A stretch of DNA of 64,000 nt from Acanthopleuribacter pedis. GTDB taxonomy: Bacteria; Acidobacteriota; Holophagae; Acanthopleuribacterales; Acanthopleuribacteraceae. Where the stretch lies: assembly GCF_017377855.1 (NCBI RefSeq), contig NZ_JAFREP010000004.1, positions 372,001 to 436,000 on the forward strand, written 5' to 3'. The notes beneath the pieces were generated by a model. That model saw only the letters and a program-made list of their open reading frames with translations, was not told where the DNA came from and made no database searches. This document shows, piece by piece, positions 8,801-16,676 of this stretch; the stretch's first letter is position 1; every line of letters begins with the position of its first letter. A program made the translations under genes and the position numbers.

Positions 8801-10324
8801 GCGGTAGGTTACGCGAATCTGGTGCATCTGGCCCAAGCTTTGGCCGAGGCGCATGCGGCGGAAACCCGGCTAACGGTGGTCACCCGCGGCATGCATTCGG
8901 TGGGTGACGGCGCGCGGCCGGGGGCGGCCTGGCAAGCTACCTTGGAAGGTGCACTGTCCGTGCTGCCGCTCGAATGTGAATTCCTCAAAACCTGCTGCCT
9001 CGATATTGGGGATCAACAGGAAGCAACCGCCGTGGGCGATGTGCTCGGCCGCTTCCACGGCGATTGGCGTGATGAAACCACCGTTGCCGCCCACGGCCTT
9101 CACTGGCATCGCGACATCACCCGCGTGCCCGCGCCCGTACCCGCCGGCGTAACCAGGGGCGGCGTGTACCTCATCCTCAACGGTTTCCAATCCTTTGGTT
9201 ACGATCTTTACCGCCTGCTCCAGGATGAAGGTGCCCTCCCCATTCTTGTTGATCGCGCCTTCCTTCCGTCACGCGATGAATGGCCTACTTGGCAACAAGA
9301 ACAGGGCGCCGACGATTGGACCTCGGCGGTGATCACCCAGCTTGACGCGCTCGGCCCCGACCTCCGCGTGCACACCGCCGATACCAGCGACCACGGCGCC
9401 CTGGCCCAGCTCGCCCATGCCGTGCGTGCTGAGCAGGGACGTCTCGACGGCGTGTTCCTCCTCGACCGTCCGGCTCGCGCCGGTCTGGTGCTTGCCAAAT
9501 CCGCGGGCGATATGGCACCCGTGCTTCGCGAAAAAGGAACCGAATTACTCGCGGTCACCCATGCCTTTCGCGACTTGGAACACTTGGTGGTGTTCACCAC
9601 CAACGCCGACGACGCCGGCGGCATCGGCCAGTCCGAACTCGCCGCGGCCTACGCTTGGCTTCATGCTGCGTTGCGCGGTGTGTCCCCGGAAATCGCACGT
9701 CGCTGTCAGGTTATTTCCTGGGGGCGGGCCGCCGATGAACACGAACAGGGGGCCGAGCCCGGGCTTGGCGGACAGCTCGCTGAAAAGCAGGCGCGCTTCG
9801 GCTTGGATTCGGCCGATCGCTTGACCGTCTTGCAGCGTGTGCTCGGTACCGATTGGCCCGAAACCATAGTCTGTACCCGCGATTACCCCGCGGTCTTGGC
9901 TCAGCGCCGCGTCTTCACCACCACCTACTTCAAACAACAAGCCGGCCCGGTTTCGAGCGGATCTCGTCCCGACCTGACCACCGGTTATCTCCCGGCCGGC
10001 GACGATGTGCAGCGATTGCTCGTCGAACTTTGGGAAACCGCGTTTGCGATCCAACCCATCGGCATCCACGACGATTTCTTCGAACTCGGCGGCCATTCAC
10101 TGCTTGCTGTCGATTTACTCGCCGGCATGAGCAAGGTCTTTTCAATGACCATCAGCCTGGAGTTGTTGTTTGCCAACCCAACCATCGCCGCCATGGCCAA
10201 AATCGTGACCGGTGACAGCCTTCAGGTGGAAGACGCCGCCTTGACCGCCTCCTTGCTGGATCAAATCGAAGGGTTATCTCCCGAAGAAATTGAGGCGATG
10301 CTGGCCGAGGTTGAAGACGTTTAA
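5810..10324 (+). CDS. Type I polyketide synthase module KS-AT-(inactive KR)-ACP
   Basis: The protein has 1504 residues. The ketosynthase (about 10-425) has active-site C171 in TACSGSL and histidines in ETHGTGT and KSNIGH. The acyltransferase (about 520-800) has nucleophile S609 in GHSLGE and a HAFH motif near 705, which in this family predicts malonyl-CoA. Residues about 880-1340 have a ketoreductase layout, but the Rossmann glycine motif reads LNGFQSFG and the catalytic Ser-Tyr positions are lost, so reduction is not expected. The acyl carrier domain (about 1400-1480) carries S1430 in LGGHSL. There is no loading or thioesterase domain. Twelve bases downstream is a flavin monooxygenase gene, so the pair likely acts on an ACP-bound beta-keto chain. 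The start has a TGGAG ribosome site. Confidence 0.95.
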   Translation: MSHEPACDVEGGIAVIGMACRFPGAPDLETFWRNLCAAENGITFFPEEPARDNFVPARGILDDIESFDADAFSMSARDALLMDPQQRLLLETALHTFDHAGLDPDQVGAATGVFTAVGGGAYAQRLWQNAAVRESAGMLQLEIGNEKDYSAPRLSYLLNLRGPSVPVQTACSGSLVAVHFACQSLLSRECDTALAGGSAIPYLEAGGYAYREDDIYAADGFCRGFDAEASGTVPGSGVGLVLLKRLEDAVQDGDRVLAVITATAVNNDGARKVGFTAPSVAGQRDVIEEALAVADLDPAQIGSVETHGTGTRLGDPIEIEALRQAFGPLPSGQCALGAVKSNIGHAGAASGIAGLIKTVLCRWHNTLVPTLHFKTPNPKLGLEGSPFYVNTALRPWPAALPFAGVSSFGIGGTNCHVLLAPAPAGNHPVAEVPRAAHLLTLSAQSSAALARHAGNLADALAGDAAPSLAEAAVSLTGARKAFAMRAWVAAEDRDDAVRALRRLQNEPPTAATVTETAKVVFCFTGQGVAGGDWGAALYREQPVFRAAADAACDALTPHLGFDLAAEMFHVEPDLVRPCRYQPALFVLGYAGASLWRAMGVQPAAVLGHSLGEFAAAVVAGMLSLEDAALLVATRALATEALPGGAMIALPIPAAEATHWMDDSISLAAINGPNLCVFSGAEAAIAELTERARAAQINPIPITTTHAFHSPMMLPVRAALESHTGRIFAKAPTLPFASTVTGSWLRGDATTDPAYWARQITEPVRFHDAAVAAASLDDTIFLEIGPGHTLTRLIQRNLDRPAYATAPPKQPGPRAFAEALGALWTAGVGVTWSAWFAHAPARKVTLPAYPFQRRRFWVEAEAVDAASARALLETRQPPEHWFYRPVWRQIVNQRADAAQLAVQSPGAVWLLLMDDGLLLQNIRQALADGGFRVITAVRGGAFAEMSPDHFTIDPCRGEDTTALIRHLARMDRLPTHIIHGWSLAQAPVTHPDAVAPAVAVGYANLVHLAQALAEAHAAETRLTVVTRGMHSVGDGARPGAAWQATLEGALSVLPLECEFLKTCCLDIGDQQEATAVGDVLGRFHGDWRDETTVAAHGLHWHRDITRVPAPVPAGVTRGGVYLILNGFQSFGYDLYRLLQDEGALPILVDRAFLPSRDEWPTWQQEQGADDWTSAVITQLDALGPDLRVHTADTSDHGALAQLAHAVRAEQGRLDGVFLLDRPARAGLVLAKSAGDMAPVLREKGTELLAVTHAFRDLEHLVVFTTNADDAGGIGQSELAAAYAWLHAALRGVSPEIARRCQVISWGRAADEHEQGAEPGLGGQLAEKQARFGLDSADRLTVLQRVLGTDWPETIVCTRDYPAVLAQRRVFTTTYFKQQAGPVSSGSRPDLTTGYLPAGDDVQRLLVELWETAFAIQPIGIHDDFFELGGHSLLAVDLLAGMSKVFSMTISLELLFANPTIAAMAKIVTGDSLQVEDAALTASLLDQIEGLSPEEIEAMLAEVEDV

Positions 10325-10336
10325 GAGGTAACGATC

Positions 10337-11494
10337 ATGGATTTACAAGAACGCCTGCGCCGATTGTCGCCGGAGCAACAGCGCCGTTTGTCGGCCAAAC
10401 TGGAAGCGAAAAATCAAGAAACCCATGCCGATTCGGTTCAAATGGATTTTTCGCTGTTTTTCTTCGCCGCCGACGGGCGCGATGCCGGCAAAACCCCCTA
10501 CGATTTGCTGATGGAAACCGCGCGTTTCGGCGATGCCCATGGTTTTTCAGCGATTTGGACGCCGGAACGCCATTTTGGTGACTTTGGCGGCTTGTACCCG
10601 AACCCCACCGTCCTCGCCGCCGCGCTGGCGATGGTGACCCAAAACCTGCAACTGCGCGCCGGCAGCCTCGTCTTGCCGTTGCACCACCCGGTCCGTGTTG
10701 CCGAGGACTGGTCCGTGATCGACAACCTCTCCGGCGGTCGGGCCGCGGTCTCGTTCGCGACCGGCTGGCACCGGGACGACTACGTCATTAACCCGGACCA
10801 ATTCCACGACCGCAACGCCGCCATGTTTCGCAACATCGCCTTGGTTCGCCGCTTGTGGGCCGGGGAAACCGTCTCACTGCCGGGCGTCGACGGCGAAACC
10901 ACGCGGGTGGCCACCCTGCCGCGCCCGCGTCAAGCCGAATTACCCGTGTGGATTACCGCCACATCGCCAACTACCTGGGAACGTGCCGGCGCCGTCGGGG
11001 CCAACATCTTAACCGCCCTGATCGCGCTCGAACCGAATCAGTTGGCGGAACGCGTCGCCTTGTACCGTGAGGCGCGCGCGAAAAACGGGCACGACCCGCG
11101 CACCGGTGTCGTTTCCTTGATGCTGCACACCTACGTTGGCGAGGATCGCGAGGCGGTGCGTCAGCTCGTGCGGGCGCCGATGAAGCGTTACTTGGCGCAA
11201 TACCTCGACCAGTTCCGCGCCATGGGTGCCTTTGGCGAGGCCGACCACGACGAGGAAACCCTGCTCGAATTTGCGTTCGAGCGTTACTTCCGCGACCGCG
11301 CGCTCCTGGGAACCCGCGCCGATTGCGCCGCCATGGTGCGCCGCATGCACGCCGCCGGCGTCAATGAAATCGCGTGCCTGCTCGATTTCGGCCTCGACGA
11401 CACCAGGGTGCTCGCGGGTTTGGAAGCGTTAAACGCGGTGCGTTCACGGTTTGCAACGCGCGCCGGGAAAAAGGTCCAGCCCGCCGCGGTATAA
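10337..11494 (+). CDS. Luciferase-like flavin monooxygenase of the MupA/Atu3671 natural-product type
   Basis: The 385-residue protein starts behind a GAGG site, 12 bases after the polyketide synthase stop. Residues 1-25 (LQERLRRLSPEQQRRLSAKL) resemble the helical linker that follows carrier domains in assembly lines, so the protein may once have been fused to, or may still dock on, the synthase. The rest is an (alpha/beta)8 bacterial luciferase-like domain with IWTPERHFGDFGG, PLHHPVRVAEDWSVIDNLS and SFATGWH motifs, typical of FMN-dependent monooxygenases found inside PKS/NRPS modules. It probably hydroxylates the carrier-bound intermediate using reduced FMN. No flavin reductase gene is nearby. 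Confidence 0.88.
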   Translation: MDLQERLRRLSPEQQRRLSAKLEAKNQETHADSVQMDFSLFFFAADGRDAGKTPYDLLMETARFGDAHGFSAIWTPERHFGDFGGLYPNPTVLAAALAMVTQNLQLRAGSLVLPLHHPVRVAEDWSVIDNLSGGRAAVSFATGWHRDDYVINPDQFHDRNAAMFRNIALVRRLWAGETVSLPGVDGETTRVATLPRPRQAELPVWITATSPTTWERAGAVGANILTALIALEPNQLAERVALYREARAKNGHDPRTGVVSLMLHTYVGEDREAVRQLVRAPMKRYLAQYLDQFRAMGAFGEADHDEETLLEFAFERYFRDRALLGTRADCAAMVRRMHAAGVNEIACLLDFGLDDTRVLAGLEALNAVRSRFATRAGKKVQPAAV

Positions 11495-12296
11495 CCCATC
11501 CCGCGTCTTGGTTTTTGCTTATTCGGGGAGGTCTTCCGCGGGAAAGGCGGTTCGAAGTGCTTTTCCCAGGCTTGCTTTTTTGGTGTGCGGGTCCGGTTCC
11601 GCTTGCGGCGGGTTGGTTGCCGTGAAGGGTGACGGGGTGCCCCCCTCCTTTTGGCTTGTGGGAGCGGTTGCGAGATCCGCCCCCCAACAAGATGCGCTTG
11701 ACCTTGGCCAACCATTCGGAAAGGGGCTGGATCGGCCAACAGAGAATTGGACCGGCCAGTATTTGATGCGCGCGAAAATCTCACTTCCACCGCACGACCT
11801 CCCATCCGCTACCAAAGCCCCTATAGTGGCGAAGGCTCACTTGTTGTTCGCGTTAGTGTAAACGGCCAATATGTCTACAAGCGCGATGAGCGTGGTGGTA
11901 AGGACGCCAATCACACCCGCGCCCGTAGCCTTTTGGGGCCGGGCTTCGACTGCTGGGCCCAGCGCAGTTGCGTTTATTGAGGGCGAGGATGATCGCGGCA
12001 ACGAGTTCCTTCTCTACAGCCGAGATGAAAACGATCATTGTCGGCCGATTATTTCCCCAGGCGACCCCGAACCTTAAATAAGAAACCCCGGCTTTGGCGC
12101 CGGGGTTCTCTCATTCGCCCCCCAATCGGCTCGAAAAAGCGCGGTTTGGACCCGTGTTTGTTTTCTTGATAGGAGTCACCGCGAAGGCGGGTCCTGCTGT
12201 GGTTAACTACTCTGGTTGAAGTTTGATTTCTTTTAATTCATTTAACGACACTCCGAAGAACCATCGAAGGACAGATTTTTCGATTGGAGTGTTTTC
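11495..12296. other. Intergenic region downstream of the polyketide unit
   Basis: About 800 bases hold only short open frames with unconvincing translations on both strands. A strong hairpin lies at 12084-12107. No RNA gene or repeat copy was recognised. The last 50 bases before the peroxidase are AT-rich. Confidence 0.55.
12084..12107. terminator. GC-rich hairpin, possible terminator
   Basis: Nine base pairs (AACCCCGGC with GCCGGGGTT) close a six-base loop. It is followed by TCTCTCATT, a weak pyrimidine-rich run, and preceded by AAATAAGA. No convincing gene ends directly before it, so the transcript it would end is uncertain. Confidence 0.5.
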
Positions 12297-14123
12297 ATGG
12301 CCCGTGCTAGCGTCTGTCTGTTTTTCTTTTGTGGGTTCACCATCCTGTTTCCCGCACAACAATTTGATCCACCCGCGCCCTTAAACCCACCCGTCGCGCC
12401 CGCTGAAAACCCGGTCACCCCGGCCAAGGCGTTCCTAGGCAAGGTGTTGTTTTGGGATGAGCAACTTTCGTCGACCGGAACGGTCGCTTGCGGCACCTGC
12501 CACCTCCCCACCGCCGGCGGTTCCGATCCCCGTGTGCTGGACCCACAAAATCGTTTGGTCCACCCCGGGCCCGATGGTGAATACGGTTCCGCCGACGACA
12601 TTGTCGGTTCCGCCGGTGTTGCCGCCCACGGCGACGACGGTTCCCTGGATACGGTTGATTACTTTGGTTTCGACGTTCAGGTAACCAGCCGCAAAACCCC
12701 GCCCACCATCGACGCCGGTTACCCTGGCAGCTTGTTTTGGGACGGCCGTGCCAGTGGTCGTTTCCGTGATCCCGATACCAACCGCGTCTTGATCGCCGCC
12801 GGCGCGGCCCTTGAAAGCCAGGTACTTGGACCACCCGTGAATGAGGTGGAAATGGGTTTTCTCGGCCGGACTTGGGATGAAATTGAGGCCGAACTCACCA
12901 TCGCCAAACCCTTGGCGCTGGCCCAAAAAGTACCCGTTCGCCTTGCCACCTGGATTGGTGGCCGTTCCTATCCCGACCTCTTCGAGGAAGCCTTTGGGAC
13001 CCGAGAGGTGAGCGCGATTCACATCGCCTATGCGATTGCCACCTACGAACGGGTGTTGTTCTCGGACCAGACCCCGCTCGACAATTACCTGCGCGGCGAC
13101 GAAACCGCGCTGACCGAACAAGAGTTGCGTGGCTTGGCCGTGTTTGACACCACCGCCTGCGATGCTTGCCACGGCGGTGAGCACATGTCGCTGCACGGTT
13201 TCCGGTTCATCGGCGTGCGCGACCAAAACGACGATTTTGGGCGTTTTAACGAATCCGGCGATACCCAAAACCTGGGTTCTTTCCGTATTCCCATGTTGCG
13301 CAACGTCGAACTGCGACCGCCCTTTTTCCACGTCGGCGCCTTCGACACCTTGGACGAAGTCGTTGATTTTTACTTCCGAGGCGGCGATTTCGACGGCGAC
13401 AACAAACCGTTGTTCATTCGCGACCGGCCCAACCGTCCCGAGCAGGACAAAATCGACTTGGTTGCGTTCCTCAAAAGACCGTTGACCGATCCCCGTGTGC
13501 GTGGCGGCTTGGCGCCTTTTGATTCCGTGGATCTGTATGCGAACTCAAACCGTGTGCCGTCGATTGAAGGTAGCGGCCGTTCCGGCTCCGGTGGTTTGGC
13601 ACCCGAACCCATTGCCATGGAACCGCCCCTCGCCGGCACCACCGCCTTCACCGTGGGTGTCAAAGGCGGTCTCGGCGGTTCCGGCGCCGTATTGGTCATC
13701 GACAATCAGGATCCCGGTGTAACGAGCACCATCCCAGCCGGCGCCGCTTACCATGTGGAAGAGATCACCTTGCAGGGTTCCGGTGCGGGTCAGGGTTACG
13801 GTTCGGTCAATGTTGCCATCGCGCCCACCGCCTCGCCCAGCCAGGGTTTTTATTACGGCCGTTGGTACGTGCGTGATCCGGTGGCGAGTGGCGGTGTGGC
13901 GGTCAGTAAGCTGATCCGTTTCCAAGCGTTGCGGCCCGCCTCGGAAGATTGGTGCGGTTTGGACCTTGATAGCGACGGCTACAGCGACGTTCGCGATTTG
14001 GTTTCCCTGATGAACAGCCGCGGCGATTGTCCCGTGCCGTGTCAGGGCGATTTGAACGCGAGCGGCGCCAACGATACGGCCGATTTCACCATCGCCGTGC
14101 CTCGCTGGAACGCCTGTGACTGA
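12297..14123 (+). CDS. Secreted di-heme cytochrome c peroxidase (MauG/CcpA family) with dockerin-like tail
   Basis: The 608-residue protein begins with a signal peptide (residues 1-22). Two c-type heme motifs, CGTCH (65-69) and CDACH (288-292), sit at the spacing usual for bacterial di-heme peroxidases, which reduce hydrogen peroxide or oxidise protein substrates in the periplasm. Residues about 430-540 look like an added beta-rich domain. The last 55 residues contain two Asp/Asn-rich segments (DLDSDGYSDVRDL and DLNASGANDTADF) in the style of a type I dockerin calcium repeat; the second is imperfect. Such tails are uncommon on peroxidases and suggest anchoring to a partner. The gene is monocistronic and ends at a bidirectional terminator. 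Confidence 0.88.
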   Translation: MARASVCLFFFCGFTILFPAQQFDPPAPLNPPVAPAENPVTPAKAFLGKVLFWDEQLSSTGTVACGTCHLPTAGGSDPRVLDPQNRLVHPGPDGEYGSADDIVGSAGVAAHGDDGSLDTVDYFGFDVQVTSRKTPPTIDAGYPGSLFWDGRASGRFRDPDTNRVLIAAGAALESQVLGPPVNEVEMGFLGRTWDEIEAELTIAKPLALAQKVPVRLATWIGGRSYPDLFEEAFGTREVSAIHIAYAIATYERVLFSDQTPLDNYLRGDETALTEQELRGLAVFDTTACDACHGGEHMSLHGFRFIGVRDQNDDFGRFNESGDTQNLGSFRIPMLRNVELRPPFFHVGAFDTLDEVVDFYFRGGDFDGDNKPLFIRDRPNRPEQDKIDLVAFLKRPLTDPRVRGGLAPFDSVDLYANSNRVPSIEGSGRSGSGGLAPEPIAMEPPLAGTTAFTVGVKGGLGGSGAVLVIDNQDPGVTSTIPAGAAYHVEEITLQGSGAGQGYGSVNVAIAPTASPSQGFYYGRWYVRDPVASGGVAVSKLIRFQALRPASEDWCGLDLDSDGYSDVRDLVSLMNSRGDCPVPCQGDLNASGANDTADFTIAVPRWNACD

Positions 14124-14133
14124 TCTTTGGTTG

Positions 14134-14175
14134 AAAAAAGACCGGTGGCGCTTGCGGCGTTCACCGGTCTTTTTT
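14134..14175. terminator. Bidirectional intrinsic terminator
   Basis: A 14-base-pair stem (AAAAAAGACCGGTG with CACCGGTCTTTTTT) has an A-run on the left and a T-run on the right. It lies between the convergent peroxidase and 585-residue protein genes and can stop transcription from both. Confidence 0.9.
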
Positions 14176-15933
14176 TTACCAAGCTGATTGGCTGGGACGG
14201 GCCGGGGGCCCGCCGTGCATCGCCGGTTGCCGACGGGGTACGACCCCGGCGGCACCTGCTTGCCGGGATTCGTTGAATACCAACGGGGGACGGGGTGGCG
14301 GCTGTTGCCCCATTAAGCCGGTATGCAGGGCTGCCAAATACTGTTCCTCAACGGCCTGGCTGAAGACCCAATCCTTGAACAGCAGTTTCGTGTTGTGCGC
14401 GCGGCATTTTTTACCGAAGTACATTTCACCTTCGGCGAAGTTGTGATGCATGATCTTGTCGCGGTCGGCTTGTTTGACGCTTTTGTCGATGGTGAGCACG
14501 TTTAGAGCAACCAAGGCTTGAATCAAGGCATCATTGATATCGTGCTTGTGATCCAAGCATTTGGTGTCAAACCGGCTTAGGTCGACTTGGGTGGGGTTGG
14601 TGATTTGAATGCCCCGCGCGGCCACGGGTTGCACGTAATACGGATGGTTCCTTGCCATGCGTTCGCGGAGCAGCAGCCGGGTTAAGTTGGTTTCAACGAT
14701 GGTGCCCATTTGCTGTGTCCAGCGGGGCAAGTGCGGCAGTTTTGGCAGAAACTGTTCCGGCTGTTGATCTTGTGCATTGTTGAGAATATCGAAAAGGTGG
14801 GCGCCGGCGCGGGGAACCGACACACCTTGCCAAATGCCGCGCGATTCAAACACGGCGTAATGGGTCAATTTTCGGATCAACCAAAGGTCGTTTTTGGTGA
14901 TGTCTTGAATCCTCTTGAACTCATCCGACATGCCGCATAACACCTCGGTCAAACGCTGGACCAGTGTAGAAATGCCGAGTTCGGTGTTTTTGTTGGGGGT
15001 TTGCACCGTTTGAATTTTTTTGATCAACCAATCCTTGGCGCCGTCGCTGCATTGGCCGAAGAAGTTGTTGCCGGCGTTGACCAGTCCTTCCATAAACCAT
15101 TGTGTAGCACCGTTAATTGCATCATCACCGTCTTTGTTCCAGTTGCCGCCGTAAAACCTTTTGTTGGGGCCCTTGGAGAAATTGACGGCGAGGGTTTGGC
15201 CGGGTTGTAGGCCGGCGAACTGTTGGGCTTGATCATAGGTAACGGCCGCGCTGGGTTGTTCCTCCAGCGCATTGGCACCCGCCACATCGGCCCAGTGGGA
15301 CAGATAGGTGTTGATGAACTGCGCCATCGGGGTGGTTAGAAAGGCGGGAAGAAAGGTTTTGACGACACCGACCGCGAGCGCGCGGGCTATACCTTTTTTC
15401 GCGTCAATCTTGGCGCAGTTTTGGCTCCAGACACTGTTGACCCGTTCCTCCGCGCGCTCCACGGATTGGGTTAGGTTGGTGGTGATTTGGACCGCGGTTT
15501 CGAGGTATCTAACCGCCGGCAGGAAAAGTTGGCCGCTGATGAAGCCCGCCATATTGGCGCGCATCGTGGCCAGACTGCTTTTGTTGCCGGGCAAATCCCA
15601 GGGAACCATCATGCGTTGACAGAGGAGCAAGGCCCCTCGTTTTTCTCGGATAAGCCGGTCCGCGTAGTGGGTGTTGATTTGGGCACTGTGTCCATCCGGG
15701 TCCACAAAAAATTTTTTGAATACCGCGGTGGACGAACTGCTTACCTCGCGAAAAATGGATCGATTGTATTCTTGTTTGAAATTGTATTTCAGGATGCGGC
15801 GCAGGCGAACGGCCGCCGGCTTTTCGCTTTGATTCAAGCCGGCCCAGTCGCCGTGGGTGAACATGCGGCCGAGATCGGGGTCTCGTTCGTGCAAGGCCTG
15901 GGCAAAGAGGCGAACCTCTTCGGTGATATTCAT
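14176..15933 (-). CDS. Unidentified 585-residue protein
   Basis: I do not recognise a family. The start has an AAAGGAG site 7 bases upstream. There is no signal peptide. The N-terminal half is helical and basic (RRILKYNFKQEYNRSIF). A region near 190-215 is hydrophobic enough for membrane association. The C-terminal 45 residues are rich in Pro, Arg, Gln and Gly (QQPPPRPP and similar). It lacks the Ala/Gly/Val-rich bias of its neighbours and uses more Asn, Gln and Lys, like the putative effector at 51262-52785. It is transcribed alone. A secreted effector or a structural protein are both possible; neither is shown. Confidence 0.75.
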   Translation of the reverse strand: MNITEEVRLFAQALHERDPDLGRMFTHGDWAGLNQSEKPAAVRLRRILKYNFKQEYNRSIFREVSSSSTAVFKKFFVDPDGHSAQINTHYADRLIREKRGALLLCQRMMVPWDLPGNKSSLATMRANMAGFISGQLFLPAVRYLETAVQITTNLTQSVERAEERVNSVWSQNCAKIDAKKGIARALAVGVVKTFLPAFLTTPMAQFINTYLSHWADVAGANALEEQPSAAVTYDQAQQFAGLQPGQTLAVNFSKGPNKRFYGGNWNKDGDDAINGATQWFMEGLVNAGNNFFGQCSDGAKDWLIKKIQTVQTPNKNTELGISTLVQRLTEVLCGMSDEFKRIQDITKNDLWLIRKLTHYAVFESRGIWQGVSVPRAGAHLFDILNNAQDQQPEQFLPKLPHLPRWTQQMGTIVETNLTRLLLRERMARNHPYYVQPVAARGIQITNPTQVDLSRFDTKCLDHKHDINDALIQALVALNVLTIDKSVKQADRDKIMHHNFAEGEMYFGKKCRAHNTKLLFKDWVFSQAVEEQYLAALHTGLMGQQPPPRPPLVFNESRQAGAAGVVPRRQPAMHGGPPARPSQSAW

Positions 15934-16245
15934 GGAACACTCCTTTGAGAAATGGGTTTAAGCCAAAGGAGAAAAGACATAGCCGGCGGTTCGAAGAGAG
16001 AGAGGCGAGCCATAAACGAACCGGTGCGGGTAATCCGGCGGGGGGCGGGAAAGACGCCGCGCCAATAGTGGTTAAGAGGTGGCCCGTGGGTGGCAATGAA
16101 ACGGGAGTGTCGGCGCGGAACCTTAGCGGACATAGAGCGAAATTGATGCCGGCCGAAGCTGCGTCGGTCGCGGCATGGTCTGTGACCTGTATCACCTTGA
16201 TTGTGAAGGGTTAGCGGCCAAAGGTGGCGACCGCCCGGTTTGCAT
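15934..16245. other. Intergenic region upstream of the 585-residue protein gene
   Basis: About 310 bases lie between the divergent 585-residue protein gene and the candidate structured RNA. No open frame with credible start signals and no repeat copy was seen. Confidence 0.5.
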
Positions 16246-16423
16246 GCCCGTACCGCTTGCAGATACAGGTGTCACCCCGCGCGTTACAGGTTGTCTTGAT
16301 GGGTGCCCTTGTGCGCAATGCGGATTAAGTCTCCAGTTGGACTGCGCGAAGTAACCCGGCCCGGTGCCTCGCTTTCCCGTGGATCGCTCTTGAATCAACC
16401 GAACTTGGGTACGGGCTTTTTTT
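16246..16423 (+). ncRNA. Candidate structured RNA closed by a long-range stem (6S-like size)
   Basis: GCCCGTACC (16246-16254) pairs perfectly with GGTACGGGC (16408-16416), and the second arm runs straight into seven T residues. This brackets about 171 bases with no open frame, containing smaller hairpins such as the one near 16327-16343. A closed stem with a large interior and a terminator-like end is how 6S RNA genes look, and the length fits. I could not confirm the 6S central bubble, so the class is a guess. A cis-regulatory leader of the phosphodiesterase gene is less likely because of the T-run and the 250-base gap. Confidence 0.35.
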
Positions 16424-16676
16424 GTTCCGGGGTAAAACGTGATTGATTGTCACGTTATTTCTTGTAGAATGTAAAGCATCAGTAAATTACCCATCCTTGG
16501 CCTCTTTCGAAATTCGCGTCCTTCTCCGTCGCGGCACCGCCTGCTCACACCCTGTTAACAGCGTTTTGGTTTTCTCCAAGTTGTTGGATCTCATGAGGCT
16601 TGTGCTTTTCGGCGCGAGGCCGCGCTATGCCCAATTACACAGACCCATCCCTCGGGTGATGGGAAGGAGTGCGTTC

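Noticed and set aside
9130..9720. A functional ketoreductase domain in the polyketide synthase
   Set aside because: The nucleotide-binding glycine motif and the catalytic Ser-Tyr positions are replaced, so the domain is described as inactive.
11747..12077. Small open frames between the monooxygenase and peroxidase genes
   Set aside because: Translations are unlike any protein pattern and starts lack ribosome sites, although one ends next to the hairpin at 12084.
16443..16676. An upstream extension of the sphingomyelinase-like gene
   Set aside because: The extra 78 residues precede the signal peptide, lack a ribosome site and would block secretion; the ATG at 16677 has a strong AAGGAG.
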